A DNA stretch of 64,000 bases from a virus. Where the stretch lies: positions 35,489 to 99,488 of IMG/VR virus record IMGVR_UViG_3300032296_002019. The stretch is one strand, 5' to 3'. A program made the position numbers and the translations under genes. Shown here in pieces: positions 34,417-43,974 of this stretch. A model generated the notes under the pieces. The model worked only from the letters and a program-made list of their open reading frames with translations, had not been told where the DNA came from and did not search any database. How positions within the stretch are numbered: position 1 is the stretch's first letter; every line of letters starts with the position of its first letter.

Positions 34417-37400
34417 TTATTTTTTATTATATTCTTTTATATCTATTTTATATCCATTGTATAGTTGTATTGGAGTTATTATTCTACCAGTAGTTTCTGA
34501 AACAGACTTAGGGTCTAATATTCTAAATTCAAGAAATTCCTGAGTTGTATTTACTACTGCTCCAGAACCTACTCCTGCTGTAGCCGATTGCTGTACTTGG
34601 GTATTTATTTTTTCAAAATTAGAACTTAGTACTTTATTCAATTCTTGATCAAAAACAGATCTTACTTCTGGTATCATGTAATTGTAATAAGTAAAATTTT
34701 TTATCAAATTGGATAAAACTTCTTTGTTTTTTAAATTTACATATACCTCTTTTTTTATATAAGAAGACTTATCATCACTTTTAGGTAGTTCTCCACTAAT
34801 AATTTTATTTCCTTTACCTACAAAAGATGTTTTAGCTCCTCCTATTGACTTTATAGAAGTTATATACTCATCTCCATAATACATATTATTAACAAGATTT
34901 CTATTCCCTCTTAAACCTTGAAAATCAGATTCTGAGATAGGTCCTTCTTTTGCTGGATACAATCTCAAATAGTTATTTGAAAATTGAACTACCATATCAT
35001 CAGAATTAACTATACCAGGAGTATAAGTTCTTGTAGCAGCTACAATATAGAAATTTATATTTTGTTTTTCTATTTCACCTTCTATATTAATAACTTTAAA
35101 TCCTCCTCTAAGAACGTCTGCAGTAAATGCTGCAAGTATGTTGTAATACCTAATAGAATTTAAACTGTTATATCTATTTTCATCCTTAGCTTCTCTAAGT
35201 TGAGATAATAAAGAATCGGCTGCATCTTTACTTGTAAGCTGTAAATCTTCTTGGTCTAGCAAACACATTTGCGTAGTTAGAGTAGTTAACCAAGAAGTGG
35301 TAGACACTTCATTACTTATTCCTGTTAATATAAATCCTACGGCTTTACTTTCGTAATCTTTAGGCAAGACTTTCTTATCTAAAGTAAATATCTCACCTAT
35401 AGTTAATCCAGATATTCCATCTAAAGTTAAATCTGCAGCTATTGGAACTACTGCTTTATAATCTGTTCCTTTCTCTAGTTCTACTAACAAAGTATTTAAA
35501 TATCCATTCATAGAAGTAACACTAGACATATAGTACTGCTCTTGAATCCTATTTTTCATTATATACTCATTAACAAAATCTATTAAGGATATTATAGCTT
35601 GCAGTTTAGATTTTCTTGCCTCTTGTTGATCAGCAGATTGATCATCACTGTCATTAGTTATATTTCCAAATAGTCTATCTTTTAAACCTTTATTAAGGTA
35701 CGTATATGTAGAAGTTTGTACAGCTGCTATATTCTCTCTATCTTGAGCAGCTATAGCTATCATACTAGCTTGAGACGGAAATATCTTAGATTGAATCTTA
35801 TGACTTCTTACTGTGGTATTATTCCCAGCAATTTTTAGCATAAATTTAGAAGTATAACTGCTATCTTCTGGTAATTCAGTGTAGTGTTTGTCTATTATTA
35901 CTATTTTATTGTCCTTTATAAATTTATCAAAATCATTTAGAGATCCTAAAGAATACGCTATTTTAGATAAAATATCTGATATTAGTTTTCCTACATATAC
36001 ATACCCCGCATTTGATAGCGACTGTTGTTTGTATAAAGAAACTATCTCATGTATGTTTATATATATGTTACCTATAGTTCCAAAATTAGTATTAGGATAC
36101 AAATACTCTTTCATGTTTGGATCCACATTAACAAATCTTCTACCAGAAGGATTTGCTATTTGAGCAGTAGTTTCAGTTTTAAATACTTGCGGCCTAAACC
36201 CTGGGTTCCCTTCCGGGTCTTTGAATAAAGTAGCTTGTCCGTTTCTTATAATAGCTACACCAGGGTCTATTGATATTGAATTATAAGATGCTTGACATAG
36301 ACCATTTGCTATGGAATCTGGGTCTAAGGGACTGGATGGAATCTCTATGTCTACAACTTTTTTATCAGTACCTTTTACGAATAAGTTTTTATACGTATTT
36401 AAAACATGTAAAAAATAAGCAAATTGGATATAGTGGTGTGCTCTTTTATCTACCTGTCCGTTTTTAGACAAAGCTATAGGAGGTTCTGACAACCTTGATA
36501 AATATTCTCTGGCTTTATCTACTCCTAAAGCAACTTGTTGAGTATCAAAAGATAAACCTTCGTAAGAACCTAAAAAACCTTCTTTATATTTGTATATAAA
36601 TGGATCTACGTAATCTACTTTATTTAAAGGTATTTTAGAATCTATTGCTTTTATTATTTTTGAATTACTTCTAGGATAGGAGTCTCCTAATTTGCAATAC
36701 TCGTCCATAAGAAGCTCAAACTGACTTTTAATTTCTTCTTCAGGTTTTACTTCTTCTGTATTAGTATTATCTGATATCTCTGTAGTCTGTTGACTTTCTG
36801 AAAACTTTGACCCTATTGTATCATTCATTCTTATGGTATCTATCACATCTCCCATACTTATAAGAACAGTAGTACATTCAAAAGATCCGTTAGGCATTAA
36901 AGTAAAATCAAAGTTCTTTATAGATCCAAGATTAGCATCATAATTACCACAAAATCTATATCTAAGTTCATCTATTTTTTCATATATAGCATCTTGATCA
37001 AGCCCTGTATCGAAGCAATTAATAGTGTTATATATGCTTGGGATTACTTCGTATTTTTTAGCTGCATCATATCTGTTCTTAGAATCGGTTCTAGATCTAT
37101 AAGAATCATTTACTACATATCTATTAGTTTCTAGATAAGCAGACCATCCCCACTCTACTAGAACTTTGTATCCTGGTCTTAGAAATAATACACTGAGATC
37201 TTCCATTTGTTTCTTATCCCAAGCAATAAACTTAATTGTAGTTTCAGTTAAAGATCCATAAGCACCTAAAGATTTAGTCCTCAGTCCTGTTATACCGGGC
37301 ATCGGTCTTATGCCGTATTGCATATTTCCTAGATCACTTGCGTATGCTCCTCCTCTACCCCCTATTCCTGCTCTAGTGTAATATGCATCTATTATTTCAT

Positions 37401-37647
37401 CAGTATCTGGGTCAGTTATTTTTTTATTGTATAAAGTACCTCCCATCAAGATATATTTCTTGGCAAGATCAGGAGTTTCTTTCCCTTCTTCTCCAGTATC
37501 CACAAAAGATGTCATTCTTATCCAAGGAACTTTACTGGAGACGTAGTAATTAAAATCTACGGGCCTTTTTTCTTCGGCTAGTAAATTCTGCCTTGTATTA
37601 ATCTGGCGTACTACAAAGGGTTTGAAAGTACTTTTAAATATAGACAT
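34417..37647 (-). CDS. Large baseplate/tail structural protein
   Basis: 1076 residues. The opening region (VPWIRMTSFVDTGEEG, LMGGTLY, QYGIRPMPGITGLRTKSLG, LFLRPGYKVLVEWGWSA) is a pattern found in large virion proteins of T4-like and related myophages. The remainder is long, soluble and lacks membrane segments or enzymatic motifs. It sits next to the LysM/gp53-like gene and downstream of the tape measure, so it most likely belongs to the baseplate. Confidence 0.75.
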   Translation of the reverse strand: MSIFKSTFKPFVVRQINTRQNLLAEEKRPVDFNYYVSSKVPWIRMTSFVDTGEEGKETPDLAKKYILMGGTLYNKKITDPDTDEIIDAYYTRAGIGGRGGAYASDLGNMQYGIRPMPGITGLRTKSLGAYGSLTETTIKFIAWDKKQMEDLSVLFLRPGYKVLVEWGWSAYLETNRYVVNDSYRSRTDSKNRYDAAKKYEVIPSIYNTINCFDTGLDQDAIYEKIDELRYRFCGNYDANLGSIKNFDFTLMPNGSFECTTVLISMGDVIDTIRMNDTIGSKFSESQQTTEISDNTNTEEVKPEEEIKSQFELLMDEYCKLGDSYPRSNSKIIKAIDSKIPLNKVDYVDPFIYKYKEGFLGSYEGLSFDTQQVALGVDKAREYLSRLSEPPIALSKNGQVDKRAHHYIQFAYFLHVLNTYKNLFVKGTDKKVVDIEIPSSPLDPDSIANGLCQASYNSISIDPGVAIIRNGQATLFKDPEGNPGFRPQVFKTETTAQIANPSGRRFVNVDPNMKEYLYPNTNFGTIGNIYINIHEIVSLYKQQSLSNAGYVYVGKLISDILSKIAYSLGSLNDFDKFIKDNKIVIIDKHYTELPEDSSYTSKFMLKIAGNNTTVRSHKIQSKIFPSQASMIAIAAQDRENIAAVQTSTYTYLNKGLKDRLFGNITNDSDDQSADQQEARKSKLQAIISLIDFVNEYIMKNRIQEQYYMSSVTSMNGYLNTLLVELEKGTDYKAVVPIAADLTLDGISGLTIGEIFTLDKKVLPKDYESKAVGFILTGISNEVSTTSWLTTLTTQMCLLDQEDLQLTSKDAADSLLSQLREAKDENRYNSLNSIRYYNILAAFTADVLRGGFKVINIEGEIEKQNINFYIVAATRTYTPGIVNSDDMVVQFSNNYLRLYPAKEGPISESDFQGLRGNRNLVNNMYYGDEYITSIKSIGGAKTSFVGKGNKIISGELPKSDDKSSYIKKEVYVNLKNKEVLSNLIKNFTYYNYMIPEVRSVFDQELNKVLSSNFEKINTQVQQSATAGVGSGAVVNTTQEFLEFRILDPKSVSETTGRIITPIQLYNGYKIDIKEYNKK

Positions 37648-37653
37648 AACTTT

Positions 37654-37956
37654 TTATATTCCGTTTAGTGTGTCATAATCTTGCAATATTCTGTCTAAGC
37701 TGCCAGGAATTCTTAATTGTGTTCCTGGAGGGACAAATATACTATCTCCTGGTAAATTATTCGCTACAATAAGTACCCAATAATAATCTACAGATTTATA
37801 ATAATCATATGAGATAATGTCCAATCTATCTCCATAAGCCGTTTCTATGTATATATCAGAGTCACTAAACAACACTTCCGGGTATTTAACCGATCTTAAA
37901 TACCTTTTTGTGTTTATGCTATCTTTAAGTACTTTTATATCTCTGTATCTGTTCAT
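37654..37956 (-). CDS. LysM-like baseplate protein (gp53/gpX type)
   Basis: 100 residues. YIETAYGDRLDIISYDYYK, DYYWVLIVANNLP and IFVPPGTQLRIPG follow the LysM-like pattern of small baseplate or tail proteins such as T4 gp53, in which a short strand is followed by 'stay-in-place' residues and a final LRIP. It links central hub and wedge parts. The neighbours are large structural genes separated by 4-6 nt. Confidence 0.82.
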   Translation of the reverse strand: MNRYRDIKVLKDSINTKRYLRSVKYPEVLFSDSDIYIETAYGDRLDIISYDYYKSVDYYWVLIVANNLPGDSIFVPPGTQLRIPGSLDRILQDYDTLNGI

Positions 37957-37960
37957 GTTA

Positions 37961-39820
37961 TTACTTATTTACAAAAGCGTCAGGGTCTTGTAAATTATTT
38001 ACCTTCTGCGGCTCTGGTACAGAAACTGTGCCCGCTTTTTTTACTTTAGTAGGATTAGGAGATGTTTCTTTGAGTGTATTACTACTATCTTTTAGCCATT
38101 GTTTTAAAGGTTTATTAGGCTCTCTCAATCCATCTATTCCTATAAATGGAGCCTCAGATGATTTTCTTACTAAGAAGTTGTAGATAGGTATAAATGTCAT
38201 GGTACATTTTATAAGCTGAGGAAGCTCATGCATGTCCACATCTGATCCCTGTTCTAATTCATTTATTGCTATTTCCCAGTTAGAGTCCTCATCTATTATC
38301 ATATCTAGATTAGTTATTATTCCTGGCTGGAATAATATAAAATCTCCTACTGTAAGTTCTGATATATTGCCTCTCATCAAATTATCCTTATAATCTGGGG
38401 CTAATGAAGATATAAGGTAGTTTAGTTTTTGATATAGAGGTTTCATTTCCATCCTAGATGAAGCGGCTATGGTAAATGAAATAGTTATAGTTTCTGTAAC
38501 TCCATCATATGCATAGAAGGATTCCCCTCTTCCTACGTATTTATACGGATCCCACTTAGAAATAACACCTCTTCTTATGTTGTTTATATAAGCTCTGAAA
38601 ATAATATATACCCCAGCGCTATTACCTGCTGGGTCAGGTCTTACATTATTATCTAATACTTTTATTCTAAATTTTATAATGTCTCTTATTGATGTACTAG
38701 GATCATCTGCTACATTTATTTGTTTCCCATTTATGTCCACACCAGTTGCTGTTTTCGAATAAAAAAGACTTATGGCATTTATTCTATCAGCAGTGTCGGC
38801 ATTAGTATTATAATTTGACCTTTCTTCAGGTTTTCTTACCCTGGCTATACCTATTCTTCTTTCCAAATTAAAATACTCATAATTTGTTTCAGGAAGTGTA
38901 TACCCCTTTATATCAGATTTACTATTTAGAGCATTCTTATATTTTCTAAAGTCTTGATTGCTTTTTAACTGATAAGAATTATTTGTATAATCTTTAACAT
39001 CATTTGGACCTATTACTGGTCTATTATAGTTTTCTCCTTCAAATTCTACAGGTCTTGACGGATCTAGTAGTATATCCCTAGATACAGGATTTAAAGTTTC
39101 TAAATTCCATACTGGTATGGAAATAAATCCGCTTTCATCCTGAACTCCATTATAGTTAGTAGTAGATTTTTGTAATAAAGAATATGAACTTCTAGGTATT
39201 GTAGTATTGCCTATTCCATAAAAAGATTTAGGGCCCCCAGCATATCTAAGTATAAAATTCTGCCTTTGTTTAGGATTGCTTAATTTTTGAACTAATATAG
39301 CTAACCTATTTACATTATCCGCATCTCTTTTTAATACAAGTTTTTCATAAGAATTTTGCTCACTAAATGTTGGATATAATCCGTGTTTTACAAAATGCAA
39401 ACCAAATGCATTAACTCCAACTTGAGCTAGAGTATTTATACCTAAAGGATTATAAGTTCTAAGTGGCCCGAATCTTTTACTCTCATCTTCCTTCTCTATA
39501 TCAGGATTCATTCTTTGTAATCCTGCTTGCTTTAGTAGAAATAAAGGACCTTGTATAGTAGTGTATAAAAACTTAGATATTCTTTCTACGTCAGCAGCAG
39601 CTCTTGATACTGTAGTTACAATTCCAAATCTAGTAAGCCCATCATTAAAATTAGAAGGAGACCATCTTTGATCTATAGCTCTTACCACAAATGGTTGATT
39701 GCTAGATCCATTACCAGGCTTATCATTTCCAAACTTTAATTTATTTTGAGTAAAATTACCTACCCCACTATAGTATTTATAGTTTGGAAGATTATTAGCT
39801 AGTTCTTGTAATGATGGCAC
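37961..39820 (-). CDS. Large tail/baseplate structural protein
   Basis: 619 residues, probably starting at GTG (MPSLQELANNLPNYKYYSGV). Beta-rich sequence with LNRLAILVQKL-like helices, and a recognisable late segment (DPYKYVGRGESFYAYDGVTE, followed by ISFTIAASSRMEMKPLYQKL) similar to structural proteins that contact the tail tube terminus. Lies between tape measure and gp53-like genes. The exact role is unresolved. Confidence 0.7.
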   Translation of the reverse strand: MPSLQELANNLPNYKYYSGVGNFTQNKLKFGNDKPGNGSSNQPFVVRAIDQRWSPSNFNDGLTRFGIVTTVSRAAADVERISKFLYTTIQGPLFLLKQAGLQRMNPDIEKEDESKRFGPLRTYNPLGINTLAQVGVNAFGLHFVKHGLYPTFSEQNSYEKLVLKRDADNVNRLAILVQKLSNPKQRQNFILRYAGGPKSFYGIGNTTIPRSSYSLLQKSTTNYNGVQDESGFISIPVWNLETLNPVSRDILLDPSRPVEFEGENYNRPVIGPNDVKDYTNNSYQLKSNQDFRKYKNALNSKSDIKGYTLPETNYEYFNLERRIGIARVRKPEERSNYNTNADTADRINAISLFYSKTATGVDINGKQINVADDPSTSIRDIIKFRIKVLDNNVRPDPAGNSAGVYIIFRAYINNIRRGVISKWDPYKYVGRGESFYAYDGVTETITISFTIAASSRMEMKPLYQKLNYLISSLAPDYKDNLMRGNISELTVGDFILFQPGIITNLDMIIDEDSNWEIAINELEQGSDVDMHELPQLIKCTMTFIPIYNFLVRKSSEAPFIGIDGLREPNKPLKQWLKDSSNTLKETSPNPTKVKKAGTVSVPEPQKVNNLQDPDAFVNK

Positions 39821-39852
39821 TTCTTGTTATTTAAAATAAATATAATTTAGTT

Positions 39853-42117
39853 TTATTCCCTAGACCCCATTCCTAAAGCTGTATTTACTTTAGTTGTATC
39901 AAAGTATATATTTCTGTCTTTTTCTATGGCTGTAGCTAATCTATCTAGTTTTTCTTCTAATTTTTGAGAAGATGCTGCATTATCTGTTGCTCCTGCAGCG
40001 GTTCTTGTTGTAGTTGATACTGCTGGTGCTGGTGGTTGTCCGGAAGGAGTTTCTCCTCCGCCAGATAATGCCATAGCTGTTAAACCTCCTGCTAGCAATC
40101 CTGTTCCTACTATAGCACCAGCGGCCACTAAATTAGATCCTCCAGATGCTATAGTAGCTGCTACAGCAGCAGTAACTAGAGAAGCTGCTATAACTCCAGC
40201 TATTGTTGATATAGCTATCAATGTTACTTTCAACGCAGTTGTATTTTGTAAAAAGGTAGCAATACTTTCTAACATACGTGTAAGTGGGCCTGCTGCTATT
40301 TCAGTAAATACTTGCTTTACTCTTTCCATAGATTCTTCAAATCTAGTTTGCAAGTTTGCTTTAGCTATGTCTTGTAATAAAGCTTTTCCCCCTTCTATTC
40401 TAGCAGCTTCTTCTTGTAACTTAGCTAGACCTGCCAAGTCCCCACTTCTCCTTAGCATTTCATACCTCTCTTCTAATCCCTCTTTATTTTTTTCTCCTAA
40501 TTTATTTAGGACTTCTTGTCTTTTAGCAGAAGTAAGAAGTTCTTCAGAAGATAAATTAATTGAAGCAGCAAGTCTATCTCTCTGAATTACATTCATATTA
40601 GTAAGAGCATTTAGTCCTCCTACCTGGCTCATTAACTCAGCTGCTGCCTCTGCTGATTTGCCATCTAAGGCTAAAGCTCTGGCTTTTTCAAAATTTAACT
40701 GTCTTCCTAATAAAAGTTCAGATTCTAATTCTCCTGATATAGAAGTTTCGAAATCTAACAATCCTTTACTTATCTTTTCAGTTTGTTCTAAAGATAACCC
40801 TAATTTATTAGCTTGAATAACAGCTTGCCTTATTAACTCAGGATTGTTTTTATATGCTACAGATATGCTAGCACTTACTTTAGCTATATCTGATATTATT
40901 TTTTTGTAAGAGAGGGCTATTCCATTTTGTTTATTGGACAGATCTACTTGTCTTCTTGTATCCAATAACATTTTTTCTACGCTTTGTCCACTTAACAGGA
41001 ACATTTCTTGAAGTCCTTTAGATTCCTCACCAGTCAGTCCCATCTGCTTGGTTAAGAATATCTGGCTTTGTACCATCTCATTTGTAACCATTGCATTTGT
41101 TTCAAGGAGATCTTGAATTTCTCCCATAGCAACTGCTTGATTTTTTATAGATAAAAATGATTTATCTAGAGAGGAAACAACATTATTAGCTCCATTAGAA
41201 ACTAATCTAAAAGTATCCATCAACTCGACTGATGCGTCTCTAGATATTCCTAGATTATTTCCTACTTTAGTAAGTAATTTATCAAATTCAAAAGTAGCCT
41301 TTATTATAGACTTAAAAATAGATACAATTGCTAGTAATCCGGCTGCTAATAAAAATAAAGGGCTTTTTACTATGAGCAGTATTTCAGATCCTATGCTTCT
41401 CATACCAGCCCCAAACCCTTCTTTAAAAGAATCAGAAATCTTTTTAAAGTTCATAAATTCTTTTAAGAATGGTATACCAGAAAAAGTCCCAAATATTTTT
41501 GATAGAGCTTGCGCTCTTATTTGTGTTTCTGCTACTTTCTTATTTCCTTCCTCTAATTTTTCATTAACTTGATCTAAAGACAACGCTATTTTTTCTCTCT
41601 GCCTCAATTGTTCTACAAGAAGAACTATTGCTTTCTCTTCTTCCGTAACGCTTTTTCTTTCGGCTTTTACTTTACTTTCCAACCTACTAATTATATTGTC
41701 ATAAACAGCTGATTGTCCTTCTAACATTTTTTGCATTTCGGCTTCTCTAGTAGCCTCATCTGCATACTTAGATTTTAAGTTTTCTGAAAGCTCTGTCTGT
41801 AAAAGTTTTTGTTGTTGTTGATTCTCAAGAACTCTTTTTTGAATTTGTTCATGGTTTATATATTCAGTTCCTAGCTTAGCAGCTAAAGATACTACATCGT
41901 ATATATCATTTTTTACATCTGTACTATATTCATAGATACTTCTTAATCCAGCGGAACTCTTTTTGAACTCTTGAGATAGATCACGTACAGAATCAGTTAT
42001 ACCTAAAACCTGTCCTTTAGCTTTAGCCAATGTCTCAGCTACTAAGTTAGCTGCTTTCTGTAACTCAGTTAAGTTATCTTGAGGATTTGATTGATTATTT
42101 GAGGGCGTTGTAGCCAT
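39853..42117 (-). CDS. Tape measure protein
   Basis: 754 residues. Long helical N-terminus with coiled-coil repeats (QKRVLENQQQQKLLQTELSE and others), several hydrophobic segments (SPLFLLAAGLLAIVSIF near residue 255 and AISTIAGVIAASLVTAAVAA near residue 645) and a C-terminal coil (SSQKLEEKLDRLATAIEKD). It sits directly after the chaperone pair, the usual tape measure position. It sets tail length and is ejected with the DNA. A weak SD-like TAAGGA precedes the ATG. Confidence 0.87.
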   Translation of the reverse strand: MATTPSNNQSNPQDNLTELQKAANLVAETLAKAKGQVLGITDSVRDLSQEFKKSSAGLRSIYEYSTDVKNDIYDVVSLAAKLGTEYINHEQIQKRVLENQQQQKLLQTELSENLKSKYADEATREAEMQKMLEGQSAVYDNIISRLESKVKAERKSVTEEEKAIVLLVEQLRQREKIALSLDQVNEKLEEGNKKVAETQIRAQALSKIFGTFSGIPFLKEFMNFKKISDSFKEGFGAGMRSIGSEILLIVKSPLFLLAAGLLAIVSIFKSIIKATFEFDKLLTKVGNNLGISRDASVELMDTFRLVSNGANNVVSSLDKSFLSIKNQAVAMGEIQDLLETNAMVTNEMVQSQIFLTKQMGLTGEESKGLQEMFLLSGQSVEKMLLDTRRQVDLSNKQNGIALSYKKIISDIAKVSASISVAYKNNPELIRQAVIQANKLGLSLEQTEKISKGLLDFETSISGELESELLLGRQLNFEKARALALDGKSAEAAAELMSQVGGLNALTNMNVIQRDRLAASINLSSEELLTSAKRQEVLNKLGEKNKEGLEERYEMLRRSGDLAGLAKLQEEAARIEGGKALLQDIAKANLQTRFEESMERVKQVFTEIAAGPLTRMLESIATFLQNTTALKVTLIAISTIAGVIAASLVTAAVAATIASGGSNLVAAGAIVGTGLLAGGLTAMALSGGGETPSGQPPAPAVSTTTRTAAGATDNAASSQKLEEKLDRLATAIEKDRNIYFDTTKVNTALGMGSRE

Positions 42118-42131
42118 TCCTTAGCTTTATA

Positions 42132-42139
42132 TATAAATA
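42132..42139 (-). promoter_or_regulatory. ATATTTATA-type motif before tape measure gene
   Basis: Sense CATATTTATATATA ends about 14 nt before the ATG at 42117, in the only gap between the chaperone frame and the tape measure gene. Confidence 0.4.
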
Positions 42140-42148
42140 TGAAAGCCG

Positions 42149-42430
42149 CTATTTTTTACTAGCGGCTCTCGGAGATACAAAATCTGGCATTTGTTCTCTT
42201 CTCTTTGTTAAATCTTCCATTGAGAGGCTATTTCCTCTCCTAGATTTCTCCATTTCCTCATTTTGTTTCTTTATTATATCAGATATCTTTTTTATATTAA
42301 CAAATCTATATGCTATAGGCATATTATACGCGGTAGAATATGAAATTCCTCCATTACTATTCATGGAAAGCCAAAGGATTTCATCAAATACTTGGCTTCT
42401 ATACTGAGAGGTCAGGCCAAAAAAAGTCAA
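42149..42430 (-). CDS. Downstream frame of tail-assembly chaperone, probably by +1/-2 frameshift
   Basis: 93 codons with no ATG near their start. The frame opens with a TTG just after an in-frame TGA and immediately meets seven Ts (42425-42419). It lies in the +1 frame relative to the 42399-43163 gene, overlapping its last 32 nt. Read as a frameshift product, the upstream protein would continue from DFF into GLTSQYRSQVFDEILWLSMN, giving a fusion of about 337 residues. Pairs of this kind, directly upstream of the tape measure, are the tail-assembly chaperones of many tailed phages. The frameshift itself is inferred. Confidence 0.72.
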   Translation of the reverse strand: MTFFGLTSQYRSQVFDEILWLSMNSNGGISYSTAYNMPIAYRFVNIKKISDIIKKQNEEMEKSRRGNSLSMEDLTKRREQMPDFVSPRAASKK

Positions 42431-43163
42431 CCGTCATAGGTATGCTAAGGCCCTCCACTACCTCACCATTTTTCCTAGTAAAATCAAATTTCATTACGAT
42501 ATCTGGAGTAGATTCTATAATCTTTCTTCTAAGATCTTGAGAATCCCTCATAGGAATAGTCTTCACAAAATCTCTGACAATCTTCCTATCCCTGTCTCCG
42601 TTAACAGCTACTATGGATTGAGCCAGTCTTATAGTGGTCTCTGCAGACATATTCTTATTTACCTTCTGCAATCCCTTTATTTCGGCTTCTATAGCCATCT
42701 CATCTTTATGAGAAAGGATCTTAAATGTTACAAGTTGCTTTGACAAAGGCAGTTGATACTCAAATTCGTTAGTTCCTTTCTTTATAGAACTCCAATCTAG
42801 TTCTTTTTCTTGTAGTTCTGAAAGGTCTACAGCTACTTCTTCTGCCTCTCTTGTCACAGGATCTGTGTATTTAAAAGCATACTTACTGCCATAAGCTAAG
42901 ATCCTAGCTCCTATCATGATAGCATTCTTATCTCCTACTAAAAGATCATTATAATCGATCTTAGAAGCTATAATAGCTTGTAGGAACTTGTCAAGAACTA
43001 CACCCTGCTGTATGAAGTTTTTATTAGTTAAAATATCTTCATGCATAGCAGTAGGCATGTACAAATCTACTTTTCCTGAACTTAGGGGGTTTCCTTCTGG
43101 ATACATCATCCCTTTAGAAGGAAGATCAAGGGTTTGAGTTGGAACATTCATTAAATCGGACAT
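42399..43163 (-). CDS. Tail-assembly chaperone / gp26-like baseplate-hub family protein
   Basis: 254 residues. TLDLPSKGMMYPEGNPLSSG at the N-terminus is the LPSKGxxY opening seen in the T4 baseplate-hub (gp26/gp51) family of myophages. SHKDEMAIEAEIKGLQKVNK and the terminal VDFFWPDLSV follow. It precedes the tape measure gene and overlaps the frame at 42149-42430 at a T7 run, so it may give both a short and an extended form, as tail-assembly chaperones do. Confidence 0.78.
   Translation of the reverse strand: MSDLMNVPTQTLDLPSKGMMYPEGNPLSSGKVDLYMPTAMHEDILTNKNFIQQGVVLDKFLQAIIASKIDYNDLLVGDKNAIMIGARILAYGSKYAFKYTDPVTREAEEVAVDLSELQEKELDWSSIKKGTNEFEYQLPLSKQLVTFKILSHKDEMAIEAEIKGLQKVNKNMSAETTIRLAQSIVAVNGDRDRKIVRDFVKTIPMRDSQDLRRKIIESTPDIVMKFDFTRKNGEVVEGLSIPMTVDFFWPDLSV
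42419..42425 (-). promoter_or_regulatory. Candidate slippery site for ribosomal frameshift
   Basis: Seven consecutive Ts on the sense strand within GAC-TTT-TTT-TGG, 20 nt before the stop of the upstream frame. Slipping forward one base (or back two) puts the ribosome in the frame that runs to 42149. Confidence 0.6.
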
Positions 43164-43180
43164 AAACTATATTTTATATA

Positions 43181-43188
43181 TATAAATA
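43181..43188 (-). promoter_or_regulatory. ATATTTATA-type motif before chaperone gene
   Basis: Sense GTATATTTATATATATA lies about 18 nt before the ATG at 43163 and just after the terminator of the preceding gene, a good position for a promoter. Confidence 0.5.
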
Positions 43189-43206
43189 TACGATTTTTAT
43201 TTTTTA

Positions 43207-43236
43207 TAAAAAAGAAACCCACCTTTTATTGGTGGG
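43207..43236 (-). terminator. Terminator after coiled-coil protein gene
   Basis: Sense CCCACC, loop AATAAAA, GGTGGG, then TTTCTTTTTT (43236 downward). Strong intrinsic terminator 27 nt after the stop at 43263. Confidence 0.85.
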
Positions 43237-43262
43237 CCTTTTGTATGGGATTTATACAGGGG

Positions 43263-43922
43263 TTACTTAATCCAACCTTCTTTTAACGAATGCTGGAGCA
43301 TTACTTTTGCAAGTTTCTCTTCATCTAATTCACCACTCTTTATTTTCTTTTTAAGTTCTGCCATCTTTTTAGCATCCATTTTTGCAGAGATCTTTTCTAC
43401 AGCAGCGGGTTCTTTAACAAGTTTAGTTAAAGCCTTCTTAAACTTACCTACGTGCTTTTCTGCCTCTTTTTCTTCTTCTGCCTGCTGCTTCTCTTCAAGC
43501 ATCACTTCATGCGCTGCAAGGGTATGTAATGCGGCTTTAGCGGACTCCATTTGTTTCATTGCCTTAACAGCAAGCTTTTGTTTCTTAACGTCGTCTCCGC
43601 CTTCTGACATGGTCTTTAATTTGTCTATCATCTCTGATACCTGACCAGCTAGATCAGATGCTTTTACTTCGTTTTCCATAATTTCTGTATCTGCTATTTT
43701 TTCTTCTTCTGATTCTTTTTCTTTTAGACTTGGTATTTCTTCTGGTTTTACTAATTGTACGGATTTGCCTGTTCTAAGATCAGTTTTTGCCTGTTCTCTA
43801 TCTTTAGTATCTACTATACCTCCTATACTCCCTGTCTTGCTTGGGTATATTGTCTTTCTTTCTTCAAGCTCCTCTTTAATTATTTTCTTAATAAGACTAT
43901 CAAGTTTTTCAGTTTGCTTCAT
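43263..43922 (-). CDS. Charged coiled-coil structural/assembly protein
   Basis: 219 residues from the ATG at 43922 (a TTG two codons earlier is also possible). It is extremely rich in K and E with long helical segments (LHTLAAHEVMLEEKQQAEEE, then FKKALTKLVKEPAAVEKI). There are no membrane or enzymatic motifs. It lies between the HExxH gene and the chaperone, in its own transcription unit bounded by a motif and a terminator. Scaffold or tail assembly factor is possible. Confidence 0.7.
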   Translation of the reverse strand: MKQTEKLDSLIKKIIKEELEERKTIYPSKTGSIGGIVDTKDREQAKTDLRTGKSVQLVKPEEIPSLKEKESEEEKIADTEIMENEVKASDLAGQVSEMIDKLKTMSEGGDDVKKQKLAVKAMKQMESAKAALHTLAAHEVMLEEKQQAEEEKEAEKHVGKFKKALTKLVKEPAAVEKISAKMDAKKMAELKKKIKSGELDEEKLAKVMLQHSLKEGWIK

Positions 43923-43941
43923 TTTCAATGCAATTTGTGTA

Positions 43942-43949
43942 TATAAATA
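43942..43949 (-). promoter_or_regulatory. ATATTTATA-type motif before coiled-coil gene
   Basis: Sense GATATTTATATAC ends about 19 nt before the ATG at 43922. A near copy (ATATTTATG) lies at 43970-43962. Confidence 0.45.
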
Positions 43950-43974
43950 TCAAATTTAAGACATAAATATCAAA

